A DNA stretch of 10,729 nt, taken from JACKPD01 sp034003145 (GTDB taxonomy: Bacteria; Spirochaetota; Spirochaetia; CADAEX01). How positions within the stretch are numbered: the first letter of the stretch is position 1; every line of letters begins with the position of its first letter. The stretch lies in contig JAVEZE010000093.1 of NCBI GenBank assembly GCA_034003145.1, positions 1-10,729 of the forward strand, in the 5' to 3' direction. Positions 6,085 to 10,729 of this stretch are shown piece after piece. The position numbers were made by a program, and so were the translations under genes. The notes beneath the pieces are model-generated. The model did not search any database and was not told the DNA's origin. It saw nothing but the letters and a program-made list of their open reading frames with translations.

Positions 6085-7326
6085 ATGAATATTTTATCAT
6101 TTTATCTGATTATTTTTTCAGCAGTACTGATATTTGAGTCTTTTCTTGAGGTTTTAAATCTTTACAAGGCATCTTCAATAAAATCAGTGCCTCTTTTTTT
6201 TAAAAACCATGTAACAGAAGATGATTTTATAAAATCTGCAGAATATACCATTTTTAAGGGAAAATTCGCACTTGTTTCCGGTTTTTATGAGGCAGCTGTG
6301 CTGCTTTATTTTATTTTTTCAGGACTGTTTGGAAGGATTGAAGCGTTTCTTGAAAGAGCAGCTTTTCATCCCTATATTTCAGGGATCTTTTTTATTTATA
6401 TTGTAATGTTTATTTTATCAGCATTTATGGTGCCGTTCGGGATATATTCTGAATTTGTCATTGAAAAAAAGTTCGGTTTCAGCAATATGACGCTCCGTCT
6501 TTATATAATTGATATGCTCAAAGGTATTCTCCTTGGAGTTCTGCTCTCTTTTTCGCTGCTTCTTGCCTTGTTCTGGTTTATGGACAAAACCGGTAACTTC
6601 TGGTGGGTTTACGCGTTTTTGTTTACTGCAATATTCCAAATCACGATAACTATACTGTATCCTCTTCTCATAGCTCCTTTATTCAACAAGTTTGAAAAAC
6701 TTGATGACAGTGAGCTTGAAAACCGGCTTTTTTCCCTTGCCAAAAGGCTTGATTTTGCTGTAAATACCATTTTCAGGATGGATGGAAGCAAGCGCTCCCG
6801 TCATTCAAATGCCTATTTTACCGGTTTCGGTAAAATGAGGAGGATTGTCCTTTTTGATACCCTGCTGACCTCTCTTGAGGTAAGTGAACTTGAAGCTGTT
6901 CTTGCGCACGAGATTGGCCATTATAAAAAACACCACCTGATAAAGGGGATAGTTCTTTCTCTTTTTGTATTGCTTGCGGGTTTTTATATAATCAGCCTTC
7001 TTGCAGGCTTTACTCCCCTTTTTACAGCATTCGGTTTTACACAGGCAAGCTACTACGGTATTCTGGTTCTGGTTATGCTTTATTCTCACCCGTTTACTTT
7101 CCTGCTAACCCCTTTTATAAATATGTTTTCAAGAAAACACGAGTATGAGGCAGACAGTTTTGCTGTCAAGGCAACAGGAAGCGCAGATAATATGAAGAAT
7201 GCCCTTTTGAGGCTGGGGCGGGATAATCTTTCAAACCTTGTGCCTCATAAGCTTTACAGTTTCTACCACTATTCCCATCCTGCCCTTTCCGAGAGGCTAA
7301 GCGCGATTGATAGTCAGTCTCAATAG
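6085..7326 (+). CDS. Ste24-like M48 family membrane zinc metalloprotease
   Basis: A 413-residue polytopic membrane protein with about seven hydrophobic segments, the length and layout of the Ste24/CAAX-protease 1 type (M48A) rather than the shorter HtpX. The zinc site is complete: HEIGH at 275-279 within LEAVLAHEIGHYKKHH, with the third ligand Glu353 in KHEYEADSFA. Conserved Ste24 blocks are also present: PLFNKFEKL (about 198-206), MDGSKRSRHSNAYFTGFGK (232-250) with RIVLFDTLL following, and near the C-terminus YSHPALSERLSAI. The eukaryotic relative cleaves prenylated proteins. In bacteria the substrates are mostly unknown and membrane-protein quality control is a likely role (inference). GTG 6076 is an in-frame alternative start, but it lies in the G-tract that would serve as ribosome site, so ATG 6085 is preferred. 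It is convergent with the SYLF gene, 22 bases away, with no clear terminator between them. Confidence 0.93.
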   Translation: MNILSFYLIIFSAVLIFESFLEVLNLYKASSIKSVPLFFKNHVTEDDFIKSAEYTIFKGKFALVSGFYEAAVLLYFIFSGLFGRIEAFLERAAFHPYISGIFFIYIVMFILSAFMVPFGIYSEFVIEKKFGFSNMTLRLYIIDMLKGILLGVLLSFSLLLALFWFMDKTGNFWWVYAFLFTAIFQITITILYPLLIAPLFNKFEKLDDSELENRLFSLAKRLDFAVNTIFRMDGSKRSRHSNAYFTGFGKMRRIVLFDTLLTSLEVSELEAVLAHEIGHYKKHHLIKGIVLSLFVLLAGFYIISLLAGFTPLFTAFGFTQASYYGILVLVMLYSHPFTFLLTPFINMFSRKHEYEADSFAVKATGSADNMKNALLRLGRDNLSNLVPHKLYSFYHYSHPALSERLSAIDSQSQ

Positions 7327-7348
7327 GTCACAATTTTAAATACCGGAA

Positions 7349-7927
7349 TCAGTCTATTTTCTTGAATTTATATTTCTGTCCCCCTATTGCAGCCTGAAGC
7401 ATCAACCCTTTTTTCCCCATGGTAAAGACAATCATTCCTTTGTAGTAATCATTTTCCGCCTGGGAAGAATCAGCGCTTGCTGATTGTCCTTCTGTTCCCA
7501 TGCTCATTCCCGCGCTGCTTGTTATGGCAATAGCCTGGGCCTGGGCAGAAAATTCAAAACTTCCGCTTGTAAAATCATCATATGCTCTTTCATCTTTTAA
7601 AAATATAACCTGCCGGTATGTTTGTCCCCCGGCCTGAAACCCTATGCTTACCTGGGTCATAGATACCTCACCGGTTACCTTCCCATCCAGATAGACACGC
7701 CCTGTTCCGTGAGCACCCCCCAGACCTAAACCGCCCTTACCAATTGTCGGAAAAACCGCATAAGCATAGGCAGATTTGTGAAAATCTGCAACTATATCAG
7801 ATCTTAAAAACTCTTCCATCGCTTTCCTGTCTTCTTCGGCATCAGTTGATTTATCAGACTCTGCAGATAATGGAGCAGCAAGGATTAAAATACATGCTGA
7901 AATAAGGATAAATGATTTAATACGCAT
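7349..7927 (-). CDS. exported SYLF-domain (YSC84-type) lipid-binding protein
   Basis: A 192-residue protein with a Sec signal peptide (basic MRIK, hydrophobic 5-19, probable cleavage after LSA at 22; no lipobox cysteine). The rest is one SYLF/DUF500 domain: SAYAYAVFPTIGKGGLGLGG (52-71), GRVY (76-79), then VSIGFQAGGQTYRQVIFLKD (93-112), a segment rich in small residues (SAQAQAIAITSSAGMSMG), and the closing KGMIVFTMGKKGLMLQAAIGGQKY. SYLF domains bind phosphoinositides in eukaryotes; bacterial exported versions are thought to associate with the envelope but have no established reaction. The start ATG has AAGAGG ten bases upstream and an upstream promoter with a perfect -35. The gene lies downstream of capA on the same strand but, with its own promoter and a 106-base gap, may be transcribed separately. 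Confidence 0.92.
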   Translation of the reverse strand: MRIKSFILISACILILAAPLSAESDKSTDAEEDRKAMEEFLRSDIVADFHKSAYAYAVFPTIGKGGLGLGGAHGTGRVYLDGKVTGEVSMTQVSIGFQAGGQTYRQVIFLKDERAYDDFTSGSFEFSAQAQAIAITSSAGMSMGTEGQSASADSSQAENDYYKGMIVFTMGKKGLMLQAAIGGQKYKFKKID

Positions 7928-7948
7928 AACTTGTATACCTCTTAATCT

Positions 7949-7977
7949 TTTTTAATCTGTCTAACCTGTACTGTCAA
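7949..7977 (-). promoter_or_regulatory. candidate sigma70 promoter of the SYLF gene
   Basis: On the minus strand a perfect TTGACA (7977-7972) is followed after 17 bases by TAAAAA (7954-7949). The -35 is clear and the -10 weak. The predicted start at about 7942 would leave a 15-base leader that begins at the AAGAGG ribosome site. Confidence 0.45.
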
Positions 7978-8033
7978 CAGTAGTTACTAACATTCAAGTA
8001 AATCCTTTTTGGTTAAATATCCGTGACTGTTGA

Positions 8034-9575
8034 TTACTGTTTATTACTGTTCCATTCTCTGTTCATTTTCAAAAATCTTTCAGCTATCTTTCCGCTTGTA
8101 TCAATATCAATTACAGTACCTGTAATTTTAACAGGGTGAATATTGATATATTTCATTTCACTTCCATGCCAGCCTGTTTCAAGGATAATAGTCTCTTCCC
8201 CGAATCTTGTTTCCTCCATTCCCGGGAATATGAAATTGCCTGTTGAGTAGGCGATAAGCGAGCTGCCTGAAATCTCAAGAGGCTGCAGTACGTGGGGGTG
8301 TGAGCCGACAACAATATCAGCCCCGTTTTCGGTAAGTTTTCTGAAATGATTTTTCTGGGAAGAGGCAGGGGAGGAAGTCCACTCAAACCCGCCATGGATG
8401 CATACGATATCAATAGTGTTTTTATCTGAATTAAGTTTCAGGTATGAAAGAAAATCTTCAGAATACCATGCCGTACCAGGCCTGTTCTCTTTTGCTTCGG
8501 TTTCACTGCGGCCTGAGAATAGTTTTTCAGGGGGATAATCTGAGAGGGAGAATATATTTATTTTTGTCCCGTTGATATTTTTGCTCCACGGGGCTATTGC
8601 TTCATCCCTGTTCAGGCCTGCCCCTGATGTTGCAATACCTGCTTTTTCAAGATTCAAAAGAGTATCTTTAAAGCCTTCAATACCGTAATCAAAGCTGTGG
8701 TTGTTTGTAATCATGAGATAACCAAATCCTGCCTCTTTAAGGCGGGGAAGAACCTGGTAAGGAGCCTTGAAGTTATATGATTTATCAAGTTTGCTTGCGC
8801 TTCCGAGATCTGTTACCGCAGTCTCAAGATTGCCTATGGCAAGGCTGCTTTTCTGAAGTATTTCAAGGGTGCTGCCGAAAACTTTTTCAAGCCTGTTTTC
8901 CCTGTCTGCAAGAAGCCTCTCAACGCCCCGCAAAGGCATTATGTCGCCGGTGAAGCTGATCCATGTAAGATTATTTGAGGAAGCAGGCAGGGGTTTATAA
9001 TATGAGACAAGAGCGGCGGCAAGCGATTCTATTTTTTTATCTTTCTTACTGTCTTCCCCGTATTGCGGGAATAAAGCTGTTATTTCGGCTTCAAGCGGGT
9101 AGGAATTATTGTCAGGGTATAAGCCGCCGGCAGCAAGTGCTTTTTCAGGGAGAGTGATTTCATCAAATAGTTTTATTTTGTATTTTCCATTGCGTATTTC
9201 TTCCGATGATACGCTTAAGGCAGGATTGTAAAAGAAAGTATATGGCGCAAATATTTTTTTACCCAAAACTGTTTTTAATGGGGTATTGCTGCGCTGATCA
9301 GATGAGACAGGTACAAAAAAATCAGCATAATCACCCTTGCCTTCAAGCTGAAGTATTATCTTTATTGATTTGCCAGATTCAACAGTAACGCCTCTTTCCC
9401 TCTTTATAATGAGGCTGTTGTCAACAGAGGCAAGAGAAGATGAAAAAAGATCAGCAGATACTGTGTCAATATCAGGAGAAAAAGTTATCTCAACAATATC
9501 CTTTCCAGCGCAGGAAGATATCATCATAAGACCAAATAAAAAAAGAAACATAAAGTTTGTGGCAGATTTTTTCAT
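8034..9575 (-). CDS. CapA-family (metallophosphatase-fold) lipoprotein with an extra N-terminal domain
   Basis: A 513-residue envelope protein. Residues 1-22 are a lipoprotein signal ending in ISSC, with Cys22 as lipidation site. Residues 204-490 form a CapA/PGA_cap domain with its metal-site motifs in order: FTGDIM (208-213), GNLETAV (248-254), TNNHSFDYG (290-298), HGGFEW (394-399), GSHPH (424-428) and STGNF (444-448). The founding CapA/PgsA protein takes part in poly-gamma-glutamate synthesis and export, but no capB or capC partner is in view, so that product should not be assumed; a hydrolase of envelope material is equally possible. Residues 23-200 are an unassigned domain. Part of it (KIFAPYTFFYNPALSVSSEE, about 107-126) is faintly like a solute-binding-protein fold. 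The start has no Shine-Dalgarno. The gene is divergent from murC across 101 bases. Confidence 0.92.
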   Translation of the reverse strand: MKKSATNFMFLFLFGLMMISSCAGKDIVEITFSPDIDTVSADLFSSSLASVDNSLIIKRERGVTVESGKSIKIILQLEGKGDYADFFVPVSSDQRSNTPLKTVLGKKIFAPYTFFYNPALSVSSEEIRNGKYKIKLFDEITLPEKALAAGGLYPDNNSYPLEAEITALFPQYGEDSKKDKKIESLAAALVSYYKPLPASSNNLTWISFTGDIMPLRGVERLLADRENRLEKVFGSTLEILQKSSLAIGNLETAVTDLGSASKLDKSYNFKAPYQVLPRLKEAGFGYLMITNNHSFDYGIEGFKDTLLNLEKAGIATSGAGLNRDEAIAPWSKNINGTKINIFSLSDYPPEKLFSGRSETEAKENRPGTAWYSEDFLSYLKLNSDKNTIDIVCIHGGFEWTSSPASSQKNHFRKLTENGADIVVGSHPHVLQPLEISGSSLIAYSTGNFIFPGMEETRFGEETIILETGWHGSEMKYINIHPVKITGTVIDIDTSGKIAERFLKMNREWNSNKQ

Positions 9576-9582
9576 TTAAAGC

Positions 9583-9611
9583 AGAATATATGTAATCGGT
9601 GAGTTTGTCAC
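9583..9611 (-). promoter_or_regulatory. candidate promoter of capA
   Basis: On the minus strand GTGACA (9611-9606) is followed after 17 bases by TATTCT (9588-9583); the overlapping TATATT (9590-9585) is closer to consensus but gives a 15-base spacer. Either choice puts the transcription start 1-3 bases before the ATG whose A is 9575. Confidence 0.4.
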
Positions 9612-9619
9612 GGTAATCG
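9592..9619 (+). repeat. phased direct repeat GTAATCG in the capA-murC divergent region
   Basis: GTAATCG occurs at 9592-9598 and 9613-9619, start to start 21 bases, or two helical turns. Between the copies lies a short dyad, GTGA-GTTTG-TCAC (9599-9611). Together they cover the capA promoter hexamers and could be an operator. This is inference from layout only. Confidence 0.35.
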
Positions 9620-9641
9620 CGTCAAAGAAGCCTTGTTTCTA

Positions 9642-9670
9642 TTGCCAAAAATGCTCTGTTTTTCTATTAT
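9642..9670 (+). promoter_or_regulatory. sigma70-type promoter of murC, predicted leaderless
   Basis: TTGCCA (9642-9647) and TATTAT (9665-9670) are 17 bases apart, each hexamer one base from consensus. Counting seven bases on from the -10 puts +1 at 9677, the A of the murC ATG. Confidence 0.65.
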
Positions 9671-9676
9671 TCAGTA

Positions 9677-10729
9677 ATGAATGATCTCCAGCTTCCTCAG
9701 CCCTTAACAGGAAAAAAAATATATTTTGTCGGAATCAAGGGGACTGGAATGGCGGCTCTGGCTGAGCTTTTTCTGAATGCAGGAGCTCTTGTCAGCGGAT
9801 CTGATACAGATGAGGTTTTTTATACTGATGCGATATTAAAACAGCTCGGGATAAAATACAGGGAAGGTTTTTCCTCAACAAATCTTGAAGATGACTATGA
9901 TCTTGTAATCCACTCATCAGCCTACAGCAGGGATTCAAATCCTGATCTTGAAGAATCTTATAAAAGAAATATCCCTGTCATGGAATATACCAAGGCTCTT
10001 GGGGCCTGGTCGCGGACAGCGCCTTCCTGCGGTATTGCAGGGGTACACGGGAAAACAACCACAACAGGGATTACAGGGACTATACTTAAAGAGATGGGGC
10101 TCCCGGTATCTGTTCTCGCAGGCTCTGCAATCTCAAATTTTGACGGAAAATCAACCTTTACAGCAGGAGATAAATATTTTGTAGCAGAAACCTGCGAATA
10201 CAAAAGGCATTTTCTCTCATTTTCTCCTGATATCCTTCTTGTTACAAGCATAGAGCCGGATCACCTTGATTATTTTAAAGATTATGATGATATATTTTCA
10301 GCATTTCTCTCCTATGCTGACAAGCTCCCTGATGGGGGGATTCTTATCTACTGCTCTGATGAGAAGGGCGCCGCATCACTCGGCAAGGCTGTAGGTGAAA
10401 AAAATAAAAGGATAAAACTGATTCCGTACGGCATCAGCGCGGATGGCGATTTTAAAGTGAAAAACATAAAACAGCTTGACGGAAAGACAATGTTCAATCT
10501 CCAGGGGATTGAGAGTGATTTTGAGTTAAGAGTGCCGGGGCTTCACAATGTACTTAACAGCGCAGCGGCAGCTGCAGTTTCAGCATGCGTCGCTTCCTTT
10601 ATAAACAGGAAAAAAATATCTGATGATTTAAAGGCAGATGGGAAAAAAATTGCATCCGGAGTGAGAAATTTCAAAGGGAGCAAGAGAAGGAGCGAGCTGC
10701 TTGGAGAGGCCTGCGGTATCGTTTTTATG
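9677..10729 (+). CDS. murC: UDP-N-acetylmuramate--L-alanine ligase, 3' truncated
   Basis: Cytoplasmic ATP-dependent ligase that adds L-alanine to UDP-MurNAc, the first peptide step of peptidoglycan synthesis. The first 351 residues are visible, out of roughly 460-480 usual for the family. The N-terminal UDP-binding Rossmann fold begins KIYFVGIKGTGMAALAE (14-30), followed by GSD. The central ATPase domain has the P-loop GVHGKTTTTG (122-131), the glutamate-containing AETCEYKRHFL (170-180) and TSIEPDHLDYF (190-200). The linker and C-terminal domain start with PGLHNVLNSAAA (287-298) and NFKGSKRRSE (331-340). VHGKTTTT and EPDHLDYF favour MurC, although the recycling ligase Mpl is a close relative. 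No ATG, GTG or TTG lies upstream in frame before the stop at 9614, and no Shine-Dalgarno is present, so ATG 9677 is the start (only CTG 9656 remains). Confidence 0.92.
   Translation, partial: MNDLQLPQPLTGKKIYFVGIKGTGMAALAELFLNAGALVSGSDTDEVFYTDAILKQLGIKYREGFSSTNLEDDYDLVIHSSAYSRDSNPDLEESYKRNIPVMEYTKALGAWSRTAPSCGIAGVHGKTTTTGITGTILKEMGLPVSVLAGSAISNFDGKSTFTAGDKYFVAETCEYKRHFLSFSPDILLVTSIEPDHLDYFKDYDDIFSAFLSYADKLPDGGILIYCSDEKGAASLGKAVGEKNKRIKLIPYGISADGDFKVKNIKQLDGKTMFNLQGIESDFELRVPGLHNVLNSAAAAAVSACVASFINRKKISDDLKADGKKIASGVRNFKGSKRRSELLGEACGIVFM

Noticed and set aside
1..10729. CRISPR array, tRNA or rRNA gene, insertion sequence, prophage or toxin-antitoxin pair
   Set aside because: No spaced repeats, tRNA-like cloverleaf, transposase, phage gene or small overlapping toxin-type pair was seen; the coding content is ordinary chromosomal.

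Overview
The window holds eleven protein-coding genes, two of them cut by the window edges. I see no RNA gene, insertion sequence, CRISPR array or phage gene. It looks like ordinary chromosome of a diderm bacterium with a moderately AT-rich genome. Two putative lipoproteins with an -SSC lipobox, a BamB-like propeller protein and the MurC nucleotide loop VGIKGTGM would suit a spirochaete-like organism. That placement is inferred from memory of such proteins and is not proven.

Layout. Positions 1-1081 (+): 3' part of a PQQ-type beta-propeller gene. 1168-2148 (+): CtBP-like D-2-hydroxyacid dehydrogenase. 2151-3308 (-): lipoprotein of unknown function, convergent with the dehydrogenase and two bases from it. 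3447-4283 and 4301-4918 (+): an EamA/DMT permease and 3-methyladenine-DNA glycosylase I, probably one transcript. After a 190-base AT-rich gap come three + strand genes: MTA/SAH nucleosidase (5109-5804), a 64-residue zinc-ribbon protein (5857-6051) and a Ste24-like M48 membrane protease (6085-7326). Then come two - strand genes, a SYLF lipid-binding protein (7349-7927) and a CapA-family lipoprotein (8034-9575). murC (9677 to the window end, +) is divergent from capA.

How the genes relate. Much of the content concerns the envelope: propeller protein, two lipoproteins, SYLF protein, membrane protease and the peptidoglycan ligase MurC. The rest is housekeeping: alkylation repair, and methylthioadenosine/adenosylhomocysteine salvage. 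No multi-gene pathway or defence system is evident.

The most distinctive signal is in the start regions. mtnN, tag, the zinc-ribbon gene and probably the M48 gene have Shine-Dalgarno sequences. In contrast, murC and the unknown lipoprotein gene, and less clearly capA and the dehydrogenase gene, have none, and sigma70-type hexamers place their predicted transcription starts 0-3 bases from the ATG. This suggests leaderless or nearly leaderless mRNAs beside leadered ones. Other points of interest are a GC hairpin covering the M48 gene's ribosome site, a palindrome inside the spacer of the zinc-ribbon promoter, and a 21-base-phased direct repeat between capA and murC.
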